Under the pieces are notes generated by a model, which was not told the DNA's origin, made no database searches, and saw nothing but the letters and a program-made list of their open reading frames with translations. 64,000 nt of DNA from Bacteroidota bacterium (GTDB lineage Bacteria; Bacteroidota; Bacteroidia; Flavobacteriales; Weeksellaceae): positions 35,605 through 99,604 of the forward strand of contig JAFAFC010000023.1 of assembly GCA_023423715.1 (NCBI GenBank), read 5' to 3'. The position numbers were made by a program, and so were the translations under genes. Within the stretch, counting starts at the first letter, position 1; each line of letters opens with the position of its first letter. Below, in pieces: positions 6,998 to 16,765 of this stretch.

Positions 6998-8941
6998 ATG
7001 AGTTTTATTCAAGATTTTAAGCGTAAAGTTTACCGCGGTGATAATATCATGAGTTTGTCTGATATTAGGTATTTGCCAAGATGGGTTATTTTATTACTGG
7101 ATATTTTTATTGTTTTTATGGCAATATTGATAGCCTATTATATAGCAAAAAGATTTGCACCAAACTCTCAAATCTTTTTAGATACTTTTCAAGTAATCCT
7201 CTTTATTATTACGATTAGTTTATTGTTCATGTATGTATTTAAAACATACTCGGGGATTATTAGGCATTCTACTTTTATCGATTTATTTAAAATTTTCCTA
7301 GCGATTGCGTGCACTATCTTAGTTGTAGGTTTTGTGAATTCGGCTTTTTTTATCCTTGGAGAAATTAAACTAATAACACCATCATTTGCTTTTCTAGCTC
7401 TTTTTGGTGCTTTGTCTTGTACTTTTTTGTTCCTTTTTAGATTGGCAGTGAAAGAAGCTTTTCATTTTGCCCGTGAATTTAGAAGAAGTACCTTAAAGAA
7501 GAAATTGCTTGTTGTTGGTGTTGGTGAGCAATCTATTGCGATGGCAAGAGCCGTTTTAGATAACCCATCACTTCCGTATGATATTGTTGGTTTTATTACG
7601 CAACGAAACGATTCAAATTTGGCGAAGCTTTTAGGTAAACGAATTTTCACTAGGGAAAAACTTGAAAAATTGCACCCAGAAGATTTGGAAATAGATGGTG
7701 CTCTGTTAGTGAAAGAAATAATGAGTCGAGAAGAAATCGATTCTTGGGTGACTTTGTTTCTAGAAAAAGGTATTCAGATTTTTAAAGCTCCTTCAGTACA
7801 GAAATTGAGAGAAAGTGATTCACAAAATACGATTAAAAATCTACAGATTGAAGATTTACTTAATCGAAGACCGATTAAGATAACGAACGAGGAGGTAAAG
7901 AAAAGGCATTTCGGGAAAGCGATTTTGGTAACAGGTGGGGCAGGCTCTATCGGTAGCGAAATTGTAAGGCAAGTAGCCATGTTTGAGCCAGAACTGTTGG
8001 TGGTTTTAGATCAAGGTGAAACACCACTTTATGAGATAGAATTGGAAATGCGTCAGAAGTTTCCAGTATTAAAAATGAAATTCGTTATGATTGATATTTC
8101 AAATCGTTGTCGTTTGGAGCAACTTTTTGAAAAATATCAATTCTCAATGGTTTATCATGCTGCAGCCTATAAACATGTTCCTTTGGTTGAAGAAAACCCT
8201 CATGAAGGAGTACTTGTTAATGTTATGGGGACAAAGAATGTTGCGTCATTAGCAAGCAAGTATAAAGTAAATCGTTTTGTCATGGTTTCTACAGATAAGG
8301 CTGTAAATCCGACGAATGTAATGGGAGCAACGAAACGTACAGCCGAATTGTTTGTTCAAGCATTGCAAAACACAGAAAATAATACGACAAAGTTTATTAC
8401 TACTAGATTTGGGAATGTTTTAGGTTCTAATGGATCTGTTATTCCTCATTTTAAAAAGCAAATTGAAGCAGGAGGACCAGTTACCATAACACATCCAGAT
8501 ATTGTTCGCTATTTTATGACGATTCCTGAAGCGTGTGAGCTTGTACTTGAGGCCGGAACAATGGGTAAAGGTGGCGAAATTTTTGTTTTTGATATGGGGG
8601 AACCTGTTAAAATCCTTGATTTAGCACGTAGAATGATTAAACTATCAGGGCTTGTACCGAACGAAGATATTCAAATTGTTTATACAGGACTTCGTCCAGG
8701 TGAAAAATTATATGAAGAGTTGTTAAGTGATGATACTAGAACTTTACCAACTCATCATGAGAAGATTATGATATCAAAAGATCCATCTTTAACTTTTCTT
8801 GAAATTGATGGTTACATAAATGACTTACTTATTGAAGCGGAGAAAAAAGATAAGAAGATGGTTGTTAAAGTATTAAAATCAATTGTACCCGAATTCAAAA
8901 GTAATAATTCGGTGTATGAATTATTAGATGCTCCTAATTAA
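6998..8941 (+). CDS. UDP-N-acetylglucosamine 4,6-dehydratase (PglF/CapD-like)
   Basis: Inner-membrane nucleotide-sugar dehydratase, 647 aa, full length for the PglF/WbpM/CapD group. It makes UDP-4-keto-6-deoxy-GlcNAc, the first step toward bacillosamine, QuiNAc or FucNAc. Four hydrophobic segments lie in about residues 28-150, then a CoA-binding-like linker domain and a catalytic SDR domain. The NAD motif VTGGAGSIGSE is near 309-319, AAYKHVP near 390, and STDKAVNPTNVMGATKR near 428-445. As in the family, Met replaces the usual SDR tyrosine before the Lys. First gene of the export cluster. Confidence 0.93.
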   Translation: MSFIQDFKRKVYRGDNIMSLSDIRYLPRWVILLLDIFIVFMAILIAYYIAKRFAPNSQIFLDTFQVILFIITISLLFMYVFKTYSGIIRHSTFIDLFKIFLAIACTILVVGFVNSAFFILGEIKLITPSFAFLALFGALSCTFLFLFRLAVKEAFHFAREFRRSTLKKKLLVVGVGEQSIAMARAVLDNPSLPYDIVGFITQRNDSNLAKLLGKRIFTREKLEKLHPEDLEIDGALLVKEIMSREEIDSWVTLFLEKGIQIFKAPSVQKLRESDSQNTIKNLQIEDLLNRRPIKITNEEVKKRHFGKAILVTGGAGSIGSEIVRQVAMFEPELLVVLDQGETPLYEIELEMRQKFPVLKMKFVMIDISNRCRLEQLFEKYQFSMVYHAAAYKHVPLVEENPHEGVLVNVMGTKNVASLASKYKVNRFVMVSTDKAVNPTNVMGATKRTAELFVQALQNTENNTTKFITTRFGNVLGSNGSVIPHFKKQIEAGGPVTITHPDIVRYFMTIPEACELVLEAGTMGKGGEIFVFDMGEPVKILDLARRMIKLSGLVPNEDIQIVYTGLRPGEKLYEELLSDDTRTLPTHHEKIMISKDPSLTFLEIDGYINDLLIEAEKKDKKMVVKVLKSIVPEFKSNNSVYELLDAPN

Positions 8942-8946
8942 AATTG

Positions 8947-8954
8947 TATATTTG
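8947..8954 (+). promoter_or_regulatory. -7 element before the Wza-like gene
   Basis: TATATTTG matches TAnnTTTG and ends 15 nt before the ATG at 8970. It also decides the start: an upstream in-frame TTG at 8928 lies before this promoter. Confidence 0.5.
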
Positions 8955-8969
8955 CGGACTTTCTATATT

Positions 8970-9767
8970 ATGAAAAAAATTCAATATTTACTTTTATTAC
9001 TTGGTTTTGTGGCTGTTTCGTCTTGTCAACCAAAGAAAAATTTAAATTATCTACAGGATATTGATAAGATAGCCACAGAGGAAGCCATGCGCTTAGATCG
9101 TGCAACGTTACAGCCTGGGGATCAGATTGTAGTAACTGTGATGGCTAGAGATAACGATGTTGCTAAACCTTTTAATCAAAATTATTCAGCAGGACAGGTA
9201 ATTCAGAATCCGCAAATAAGTGGTAATGCGACTCCAGCTATTCCAACAGTTGCTGGGCCAACGTATATAGTTGATAGTGAATATGATATTGATTTCCCTA
9301 TATTGGGTAAAATAAATGTACGAGGTTTAACTGTTGATGGTTTTAAAACGGAACTAGTAAATCGTTTGAGAAGATATATAAAAGAGCCTACTGTTAGTTT
9401 ACAAATGACCAATTTTAAGGTTTCCGTTATGGGGGATGTAAATAGGCCAGGAGAATTTACCTTGCCTGATGGAAAAGGGACATTATTAAGTGCATTAAGT
9501 ATGGCAGGAGATCTTACTATTTATGGAAATAGAGAGGATGTTCTTGTAATTCGAAATATTGATGGGAAACTAGAGAAATCTAAAGTGGATTTAACGAAAT
9601 CCGATTTTTTTACAAGTCCATTTTATAATTTACGTCAAGGTGATGTGATCTATGTTTCATCCAACGAAACAAAGCAAAAATCAGCACGTTTGGATCCAAA
9701 TGCTGGTATTTACATTTCTGTCGCAAGTATCGTTGTTACCATACTTGCTTTAGTCTTTAAAAAATAA
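8970..9767 (+). CDS. Polysaccharide export outer-membrane lipoprotein (Wza-like)
   Basis: 265 aa. Lipoprotein signal with lipobox AVSSC (Cys 19), then a poly_export domain (DRATLQPGDQIVVTV; DFPILGKINVRGLTVDGF) and an SLBB-type domain (KVSVMGDVNRPGEFTLPDG). A C-terminal hydrophobic segment (IYISVASIVVTILALVF) may cross the outer membrane as the Wza helix does. In the Wza family such lipoproteins form the secretion channel for capsule or exopolysaccharide. It sits just upstream of the Wzc-like kinase, the normal partner pair. The ATG at 8970 is chosen because it starts the signal peptide and lies just after a -7 box. Confidence 0.92.
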   Translation: MKKIQYLLLLLGFVAVSSCQPKKNLNYLQDIDKIATEEAMRLDRATLQPGDQIVVTVMARDNDVAKPFNQNYSAGQVIQNPQISGNATPAIPTVAGPTYIVDSEYDIDFPILGKINVRGLTVDGFKTELVNRLRRYIKEPTVSLQMTNFKVSVMGDVNRPGEFTLPDGKGTLLSALSMAGDLTIYGNREDVLVIRNIDGKLEKSKVDLTKSDFFTSPFYNLRQGDVIYVSSNETKQKSARLDPNAGIYISVASIVVTILALVFKK

Positions 9768-9788
9768 TTTTTACTTTATCCGATACAT

Positions 9789-12158
9789 ATGTCTTCTGAA
9801 AATATTAACCAAGAAACCTCTGAAGAGATTAATCTTAATGAAATTCTAAAGCCTTATTTGCTTAAATGGCCTTGGTTTATTATTAGTGCTATTATAGCAT
9901 TGATCATTGGTTATTTTGCATTGAAATTTATGACCCCTGTTTATAAGGTGCAAACAACTGTTCTTATTAAAGATGCTAAGAATAATTCTGGAAGTGGAGA
10001 AATGGGAGTCCTTCAAGATCTTTCTGGCTTTGGAGGAATGAAAACTAATAGTGTTGATAATGAAATTGAGATTTTAAAGTCAAAAAAATTAATGCGAGAT
10101 GTTGTTACTGCAAGAAATTTACAGACTGACGTTTTTGCTGAACATAAATTTAAAGATACTGAACTTTATAAAGAATCGTCGCCAATTGAAATTAAAATCA
10201 TTAATGAAAAGAAGTATCAGGAGTTTCCTAAGAAACCTATATTGCTAAGTATTTCTAATAATTCATTAATGTTATCTTCTGATGAATTGAAAAAGGAAAT
10301 TAAGGGAACCTTTGGAAGTACAATCAGTTTACCATATGCTAATATCATCATTGTTAAAAATCCTAATTTTAATCCCTCTCTTGTAAAAGATACTGATCTT
10401 ACTAATTTAGAATTGTTTATTTCTTCTACTGAAGGGAAGGTAAATGATCTTCAAGAGAAACTTGTGGTTAATTTGGTAAATAAAGACGCAACCGTTCTCG
10501 AGCTTGCGCTCAATTATCCAGAAACAAATAAAGCGAAAGATATCCTAAATGCTTTGGTAGTTGCTTATAATGATGATGCAATTTTGGATAAAAATTCTGA
10601 ATCTAAAAGAACCTTGGAATTTATAGATGATCGAGTTTCCAAATTGCAAAATGAATTGGGAGTTGTAGAAAATGAAAAGGAGCAGTTTAAATCAAGGAAT
10701 GGTTTAACAGATATTGAAACTGAAGCAAAAATTAGTTTGGAGACTTCAGCGGCGGCTAGGGCGAAACAAGTAGATATAGATGCCCAATTAGAGCTCACAA
10801 ATGTATTGCTAGGTTTCGTTTCCAAACAAGGAAATTATCAAGTATTACCTTCAAATGTAGGTTTAAGTAACGCCGATGCAGCTGGTAATATTGCAACTTA
10901 TAATCAGCTAGTTTTACAAAGAAGCAGATTGTTAGAATCAGCTACACCAGAAAATCCTACGGTAGTTGATGTAACGAAGCAGATTAATAGCATGAGATCA
11001 TCTGTTCTTCAAAGTTTGCAAAAAAATAAACAAGGTTTAGAATTGGCGAGTCGTGAATATCAAGGAGAACAAAATTTAGTTTCTGGAAAAATATCTCGCT
11101 TACCTTCTTTGGAAAAGATGTTTCGTGGTATTGAAAGACAGCAGCAAATTAAAGAAAACCTATTTTTATTATTACTACAAAAAAGAGAAGAAACAGCAAT
11201 AGCACAGTCAATTACGGCTCCAAAAGCAAGGGTGATTGATAAAGCATATTCATCAGAATTTCCTGTATCACCAAAGAGAATGATTATTTTATTGGGGGCT
11301 TTAGTGATTGGGCTTTTAATTCCATTCCTATTAATTTATTTGTCGGAGTTGTTTAATAATAAGGTTAAGACAAAACACGATCTTGAGAAGCTTTCACATG
11401 CACCTGTTTTAGGAGAATTACCTAGGGTGCAAAAAGGCCAACCTGACATAGTTGAGCTAAATGATCTTTCACCTATGGCTGAAGCTTTTAGAATTTTAAT
11501 TACGAATTTGAATTTTATTCTTCCTAAAAAAGAAAAAGGAAAGATTGTTTTTGTTACATCATCAGTAAAAGGTGAAGGAAAAACGTTTACTTCGGTAAAT
11601 TTAGCTTTAACTTTAGCTACACCTAGTAAGAAAGTTTTAATTATAGGTTCAGACGTGCGGAATCCGCAGTTAGCCCGTTATAATACGGCAAGAAAAGGTT
11701 TAGCAGGACTTACGGAGTATTTATACTCCGATTCTACTAAGATTGAAGATATAATTCATGTTTCTACTTTTAACCCTTATTTAGATGTTATTTATTCGGG
11801 AATGATTCCACCAAATCCGACCGAATTGCTAAGTAATGGTCGATATGAGAAATTGTTAAAAGAAGTAGGACCATTGTATGACTACATTATTTTAGATACG
11901 GCACCTTTAATGTTAGTAACAGATACTTTCCTAATTGCTGAATTAGCTGAAGCAACAATTTATGTGACAAGATCAGGGTATACTGAAAAGGCTTTAATTG
12001 AATTTGCAAATTCTAATATTGATTCAAAGAAAATTAAGAACGTAGGTTTTGTACTTAATGATGTGGAGAAAAATTACTTCGGGTATGGTAATAAGTATGG
12101 ATACGGTTACGGAGCAAAGGAAAAAAGTTGGTTAGAAAAATTTAGAATGAAAATATAG
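9789..12158 (+). CDS. Polysaccharide co-polymerase / BY-kinase (Wzc-like)
   Basis: 789 aa inner-membrane chain-length regulator fused to a tyrosine autokinase. N-terminal Wzz domain with TM1 near 33-50, a long periplasmic coiled-coil region, a GNVR segment, TM2 near 495-520 (MIILLGALVIGLLIPFLLIY), then the cytoplasmic kinase: Walker A SSVKGEGKT near 592-600, Walker A' VLIIGSDVRNPQ, Walker B DYIILDTAPL. The C-terminus is a tyrosine cluster (YFGYGNKYGYGYG), the autophosphorylation tail of BY-kinases. It couples Wzy polymerisation to export through the Wza-like protein. Confidence 0.94.
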   Translation: MSSENINQETSEEINLNEILKPYLLKWPWFIISAIIALIIGYFALKFMTPVYKVQTTVLIKDAKNNSGSGEMGVLQDLSGFGGMKTNSVDNEIEILKSKKLMRDVVTARNLQTDVFAEHKFKDTELYKESSPIEIKIINEKKYQEFPKKPILLSISNNSLMLSSDELKKEIKGTFGSTISLPYANIIIVKNPNFNPSLVKDTDLTNLELFISSTEGKVNDLQEKLVVNLVNKDATVLELALNYPETNKAKDILNALVVAYNDDAILDKNSESKRTLEFIDDRVSKLQNELGVVENEKEQFKSRNGLTDIETEAKISLETSAAARAKQVDIDAQLELTNVLLGFVSKQGNYQVLPSNVGLSNADAAGNIATYNQLVLQRSRLLESATPENPTVVDVTKQINSMRSSVLQSLQKNKQGLELASREYQGEQNLVSGKISRLPSLEKMFRGIERQQQIKENLFLLLLQKREETAIAQSITAPKARVIDKAYSSEFPVSPKRMIILLGALVIGLLIPFLLIYLSELFNNKVKTKHDLEKLSHAPVLGELPRVQKGQPDIVELNDLSPMAEAFRILITNLNFILPKKEKGKIVFVTSSVKGEGKTFTSVNLALTLATPSKKVLIIGSDVRNPQLARYNTARKGLAGLTEYLYSDSTKIEDIIHVSTFNPYLDVIYSGMIPPNPTELLSNGRYEKLLKEVGPLYDYIILDTAPLMLVTDTFLIAELAEATIYVTRSGYTEKALIEFANSNIDSKKIKNVGFVLNDVEKNYFGYGNKYGYGYGAKEKSWLEKFRMKI

Positions 12159-12172
12159 CTTTGCCATTAAAA

Positions 12173-13525
12173 ATGAAATTTTTAAGGAACACGGATAAAG
12201 AAGGGGATGCTGAGAAGAGGACTAGTGTCTTACAAAAAAATATATTTTATTCATTTTTTGTAAAGGGTTTTGGGATTTTAGTCTCTTTATTGTTGGTTCC
12301 TATTACTATTAAATTTTTGAATGAGACAGAATATGGAATTTGGTTGACACTAAATTCCGTTTTGTTATGGATTAATACTTTTGATATAGGACTTGGAAAT
12401 GGTTTACGAAATAAATTAACTGAGGCTATTGCAAATGATGATTGGGCACGGGCAAGAAGTTATGTTTCAACTTCTTATGTTGTTGTGTCTTTATTAGTGC
12501 TAATTATTTTTTGTGTTTTTTTTATCATTAATAATTTAATAAATTGGTATGTAGTTCTCAATGTTAGTCCCACATTAGTTCCAAATCTAAAATCTATTAT
12601 TTTAATGGCTTTTAGCTTTTTCTGTATTAGTTTTGTTTTGAAGCTAATAGGGAATGTGTTGTTGGCACTACAAAAGTCTGCAGTTGAAAATTTATTAATT
12701 ATGTTAGGCCAATTTTTGGCGTTAATATTAATATATTTAATTTCTATTTACCAGAAAGGAACTTTATGGGATGTGGCTTTTATTTATTCAATTTCTCCAG
12801 TAATTGTTTATGCTATTTCTTACCCTTTTGTTTTCAATGGACAATATAAACAGATCCGACCAAGCATTGCTTACTATAAAGCAAAGTATGTTAGAGATAT
12901 AATGGGTTTGGGAACCCAATTTTTTGTACTACAAATTGCATCATTAGTTATTTTTTCGACGTCAAATCTGATAATCTCTAACATGTTTGGACCTGATATG
13001 GTTACTAAATACAATGTTGCTTTTAGATATTTTAATGTAATTCCAATGCTGTTTACGATTGTTTTAACTCCTATATGGTCAGCAACCACAGAAGCTTATG
13101 CAAATAGGGAATACACATGGATATTAGAAAGTATGAAAAAGGTAAAATTGATGTTATTTGGGACTACTTTAGTTGTGGCACTTATGTTATTTCTGAGTGA
13201 TTGGGTGTATTCAGTTTGGGTAGGGAAAGATATTCTTGTTCCTTTTAGTCTGTCAATGGCGATTGCGATTTATATTGTTATATTAGTAGCCAGCTTATCT
13301 TACTCTTCATTTTTGAACGGATTGGGAAAATTAAGGGTGCAAATGATTAATATTTTAGTATCGTCTATTCTGTTCCTTCCGATAACATTTGTTTTAGGAA
13401 ATTTGTTTGGAATAACTGGAGTTGTAATTTCACTTACACTAGTTAATCTTTCAGGACTTGTGTTGAATATAATACAATTTAAATTAGTCCTGTCAGATAA
13501 GGCTAAAGGGGTTTGGAATAAATAA
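12173..13525 (+). CDS. Oligosaccharide flippase (Wzx-like)
   Basis: 450 aa, about 12-14 hydrophobic segments, MATE/MOP superfamily polysaccharide transporter. The N-terminus has SVLQKNIFYSFFVKGFGILVSLLLVPITI and FLNETEYGIWLTL, typical of Wzx proteins. It would flip undecaprenyl-linked repeat units across the inner membrane. An in-frame TTG at 12161 is rejected in favour of the ATG at 12173. The sequence is visibly AT-richer than the wza/wzc pair, as common for serotype-specific genes. Confidence 0.9.
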   Translation: MKFLRNTDKEGDAEKRTSVLQKNIFYSFFVKGFGILVSLLLVPITIKFLNETEYGIWLTLNSVLLWINTFDIGLGNGLRNKLTEAIANDDWARARSYVSTSYVVVSLLVLIIFCVFFIINNLINWYVVLNVSPTLVPNLKSIILMAFSFFCISFVLKLIGNVLLALQKSAVENLLIMLGQFLALILIYLISIYQKGTLWDVAFIYSISPVIVYAISYPFVFNGQYKQIRPSIAYYKAKYVRDIMGLGTQFFVLQIASLVIFSTSNLIISNMFGPDMVTKYNVAFRYFNVIPMLFTIVLTPIWSATTEAYANREYTWILESMKKVKLMLFGTTLVVALMLFLSDWVYSVWVGKDILVPFSLSMAIAIYIVILVASLSYSSFLNGLGKLRVQMINILVSSILFLPITFVLGNLFGITGVVISLTLVNLSGLVLNIIQFKLVLSDKAKGVWNK

Positions 13526-13547
13526 TATTTGACCAGAAAAAGTAATT

Positions 13548-14456
13548 ATGAAAAATTTTAGTGAACATAAACTAAGTGTGGCATTATGTACTTACAATGG
13601 TAGTAAGTATCTTAGAAAGCAATTAGATTCAATATTATCCCAGACATATGTGCCAGATGAAATTATTATTGTAGATGATTGCTCAACAGATAATACAAGA
13701 AATATTTTATCCGAGTATGCGTTAGCTAATTCAAAGATTAAGGTATATTTTAATGAAAAGAATTTAGGTTCTAATTTAACTTTTAGAAAGGCAATTTATT
13801 TAGCACAGGGTGATTTTATTGCGTTATGTGATCAAGATGATATCTGGTTTAATAATAAACTTGAAATACAAATGTTTGAAATTATGCAAGTGGACGATCC
13901 CTATTCTAAACCGTTATTGCATTTTCATGATTTGAGATTGATGTCTGATGATGAAGTTGTAATTGAAGATTCGTTTTGGAAGCTTCATAATTTTAATGCT
14001 AATACTTTTAGATTTCAAGATTTATTTCTTTTTAATATAGTTACTGGATGTACATGTATTATTAATGAGCAATTGAAAATTAATTTGTTGAAAAGTGATA
14101 TGAGGAATATTATTATGCACGATTATTTAATTGCTTTAATTGCGTATGGCTTTGGCACTGTTCTATTCTCTAATTCACAATTGATGCTATATAGAAGTCA
14201 TCATTCTAGTGTAACAACTAAAATAAAAATGACATATTCTAGCCGTATTCAAAGCTTTATTAAGAGAGTTAATGGTAATGAATATCTTAAGCCCAATATA
14301 TTGCAAATGGATGCGTTTTTATCCTTGTTTTCTAATAAATTATCTGAAATATATCGTGCCGAGTCCGAGACTTTTGTTAGTCTTCTTAATACGTCTTTTA
14401 TTAAGAGATTTAAATATAAATGGCATGATAGTAGACAAAAAAATAAAAATTCATGA
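13548..14456 (+). CDS. Glycosyltransferase family 2
   Basis: 302 aa, GT-A fold. Seen: SVALCTYNGSKYLRKQLDSIL at the N-terminus, EIIIVDDCSTDNT near 38-50, and FIALCDQDDIWFNNKLE near 91-107, with the D-x-D metal/nucleotide motif. This subgroup resembles rhamnosyltransferases that act on dTDP-sugars, which fits the rmlCBA genes in the locus, but donor specificity cannot be read from sequence. It overlaps the next gene by 4 bp (ATGA), so the two are translationally coupled. Confidence 0.88.
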   Translation: MKNFSEHKLSVALCTYNGSKYLRKQLDSILSQTYVPDEIIIVDDCSTDNTRNILSEYALANSKIKVYFNEKNLGSNLTFRKAIYLAQGDFIALCDQDDIWFNNKLEIQMFEIMQVDDPYSKPLLHFHDLRLMSDDEVVIEDSFWKLHNFNANTFRFQDLFLFNIVTGCTCIINEQLKINLLKSDMRNIIMHDYLIALIAYGFGTVLFSNSQLMLYRSHHSSVTTKIKMTYSSRIQSFIKRVNGNEYLKPNILQMDAFLSLFSNKLSEIYRAESETFVSLLNTSFIKRFKYKWHDSRQKNKNS

Positions 14457-15436
14457 GCATGAGTTTCAGTAATAAGAAAATTTTATTTATCTGTCCCAAG
14501 TTTCATGGGTATGAGACCATGATTATTAATAAACTTGAAAGTTTTGGAGCTTCAGTTACGTATTATCCGGAGAGATCATATAAAGCTGATTTCAGTATTA
14601 TAAATAATTTTTATCCAAGTAAAATGGATAAATTTCAAGAGAGGCATTATAATAAAATTTTGAAAGACACAAAAGATAATGCATTTGATTACTTATTTGT
14701 AATAAGAGGATATAAATTGAGTAAAGTCTTTTTGGAAGGTTTTAGAAGACAAAACCCCTCGGCTAAAACTATTATGTATCAGTGGGATTCAGATCGTACA
14801 AATCATTTTTCACATCTAGTTTCGCAGTTTGACAAAGTATCGTCATTTGATTTTGAAGACTGTGAAAACTTAAAGTTAGAATACATACCTCTTTTTTATA
14901 CTGATGACGTTTTAGAATATGTAAATAATAAAAAAATATATAAATATGATTTCTTTTTTATGGGCTTTTTTTTTGAAGAACGGTATGATGCAGTATTAAA
15001 ATTTAGGGAATTTTGTAATCGAAATGGTTACTCTTTAAAAGCTTTTTTATATATGCCTTTTCAAACAAGAATTAAGTATTATTTTAAAAGAAAAAATATA
15101 GATTTGGATATTGTATCATTCAAACCAATGCCACGAAAAGAATATTTGACGACCCTATCTGAATCTAATATTATGGTGGATGTTAGTAATCCCGGACAAA
15201 CAGGATTGGCGATGAGAGTTATTGAATCTCTCGCATGCAAAACGAAAATTTTAACAAATAACCATGATTTTGTTAAAGATCAAGATGTTGCAAACTCGGG
15301 AATGGTAGCCCAATTTTCTATATCTGATATTAATGTTGATGAAGATTTTTTTAATCTACCTGCAAATAAAGTAAGCAATGTTGTGTTACCACTTAGTGAT
15401 TGGTTAGGAAAAATATTTAAAGATTATGAAGCATAA
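14453..15436 (+). CDS. RfaS-like LPS biosynthesis protein / glycosyltransferase, copy 1
   Basis: 327 aa. It resembles RfaS-type lipopolysaccharide core proteins and CgeB-like GT-B glycosyltransferases. N-terminal KILFICPKFHGYETMI, a central YLFVIRGYKLSKVF and IMYQWDS, then a C-terminal segment DVSNPGQTGLAMRVIESLACKTK that looks like the nucleotide-sugar binding part of GT-B enzymes. A paralogue with the same plan is at 19330-20358. It overlaps its upstream GT2 by 4 bp and the polymerase by 11 bp. The exact reaction is unknown. Confidence 0.7.
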   Translation: MSMSFSNKKILFICPKFHGYETMIINKLESFGASVTYYPERSYKADFSIINNFYPSKMDKFQERHYNKILKDTKDNAFDYLFVIRGYKLSKVFLEGFRRQNPSAKTIMYQWDSDRTNHFSHLVSQFDKVSSFDFEDCENLKLEYIPLFYTDDVLEYVNNKKIYKYDFFFMGFFFEERYDAVLKFREFCNRNGYSLKAFLYMPFQTRIKYYFKRKNIDLDIVSFKPMPRKEYLTTLSESNIMVDVSNPGQTGLAMRVIESLACKTKILTNNHDFVKDQDVANSGMVAQFSISDINVDEDFFNLPANKVSNVVLPLSDWLGKIFKDYEA

Positions 15437-16613
15437 GTTGCTTTACATGCCAAGTTTTGTTTATGCAATTGCATTTATTCCCCTCCTGTTAATATATCAG
15501 ATTGGATGGTCAGACATGTATCCGGAACTTCACGGTTTTCTCCTTTGGTTTCTAATAGGCAGTAGCTTATTTGCAATTTTTTTAGGTGTTTATCAGGCAC
15601 GGACTTTAAGAATTCCTATTACTCCAATTAATTTATCAGAGAAGTTTATTAAAAGATCCTTTTATATTATAATCATTGGTTATATTTTGGATTTTGCTTT
15701 TGAAATGACTATTCCTTTATTTAGAACATTTTATGATTCTAATTTTAGTTATGATGATTTTACTGGTATTCCGACAATACACGTAATTTTATCAACATTT
15801 AGTATTTTCTTTTCTATCTTAATGTTTGACGTTTATATGTGTAATAAGAAAAGAAAATCTTTAGTCTTGTTTCTCTCAAGTCTCATTCCTTATCTGCTTG
15901 TGTTGAATAGAGGGGCGTTTATGATTGTTTTCTGTGCCATAATTTTTATTTACCTTATAAGGACTAAAAATGTAAAAATTAGAAACCTCTTTAAATCTAT
16001 TTTTATAATTGGAGTGGTTTTATACTTCTTCGGACTCATTGGTAATATTAGGCAAACACAAACAAAAAGCGATGGCGAGTTTGTATTAAGAATTGCTGGT
16101 GCAACGGATAAATTCTTAAACAGTGGTGTTCCTGCTGAGTTTTATTGGAGTTATATTTATGTAACGTCTCCGGTAGGAAACTTGCAAAATATTATCGATA
16201 AAAAACAGGACGAGTTTGATGAAAAAAAATTAGGTTTATTCATTTCATCAGAATTATTGCCTGACTTTCTTAGTAAGAGGGTAAGTGCCCTTTTGGGATA
16301 TGACAAGATACTCGCAAGGAATTACGGTAGCAGATATCTTGTTACAATTAATTTAAATGCTCCTACAACATATTATAATGCTTACTTAAATCTTGGTTCA
16401 TCGGGTATGTATATAATGTTTTTTGCGATAATGTTTAGTGCCTTGTTTTATCCAAAAGTTTTAAACAAAAAACAACCATTCTATATAACAGGTATTGCAT
16501 CTCTTAATTCTATAATATTATTGAGTATGTTTAATAATATGTGGTTTAATACAGGTACAATCCTTTTATGGCCGATTATTATTGGAATTGGAAGTAGATT
16601 AACTATTAAGTAA
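15426..16613 (+). CDS. O-antigen/capsule polymerase (Wzy-like)
   Basis: 395 aa polytopic membrane protein with about 10-11 hydrophobic segments, the only such protein in the locus besides the flippase. Wzy proteins have little sequence conservation. The call rests on topology, position between wzx and glycosyltransferase genes, and a soluble loop with an RxG-like segment (IRQTQTKSDGEFVLRIAG near 208-225) between membrane spans. It would join repeat units in the periplasm. It overlaps the preceding gene by 11 bp. Very AT-rich. Confidence 0.75.
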   Translation: MKHKLLYMPSFVYAIAFIPLLLIYQIGWSDMYPELHGFLLWFLIGSSLFAIFLGVYQARTLRIPITPINLSEKFIKRSFYIIIIGYILDFAFEMTIPLFRTFYDSNFSYDDFTGIPTIHVILSTFSIFFSILMFDVYMCNKKRKSLVLFLSSLIPYLLVLNRGAFMIVFCAIIFIYLIRTKNVKIRNLFKSIFIIGVVLYFFGLIGNIRQTQTKSDGEFVLRIAGATDKFLNSGVPAEFYWSYIYVTSPVGNLQNIIDKKQDEFDEKKLGLFISSELLPDFLSKRVSALLGYDKILARNYGSRYLVTINLNAPTTYYNAYLNLGSSGMYIMFFAIMFSALFYPKVLNKKQPFYITGIASLNSIILLSMFNNMWFNTGTILLWPIIIGIGSRLTIK

Positions 16614-16625
16614 TAAATTAGTATA

Positions 16626-16736
16626 ATGAACTCCATTGTTAGTATAATAGGACCATTTTGCAACGTTGAAAATTATTTTGGAGTTTTTCTCGGTAGGTTG
16701 TTTTCAAGATATAATTATGACGAGGTGGTTTTATAA
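16626..16736 (+). pseudogene. N-terminal remnant of a GT2 glycosyltransferase
   Basis: A 36-codon frame between the polymerase and the next GT2. It reads VSIIGPFCNVENYFGVFL and then RYNYDEVVL before a TAA. This matches the first beta-strand, helix and second strand of family 2 glycosyltransferases (VSIIIPFYNVENY...EVVLI), ending just before the expected N/DDGS motif. Everything after it is missing, so this is the stump of a deleted gene. The remaining 29 bp before the GTG at 16766 hold nothing. Confidence 0.6.
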
Positions 16737-16765
16737 AGAATGAAATTATAATTTTTAAAAAAAAA

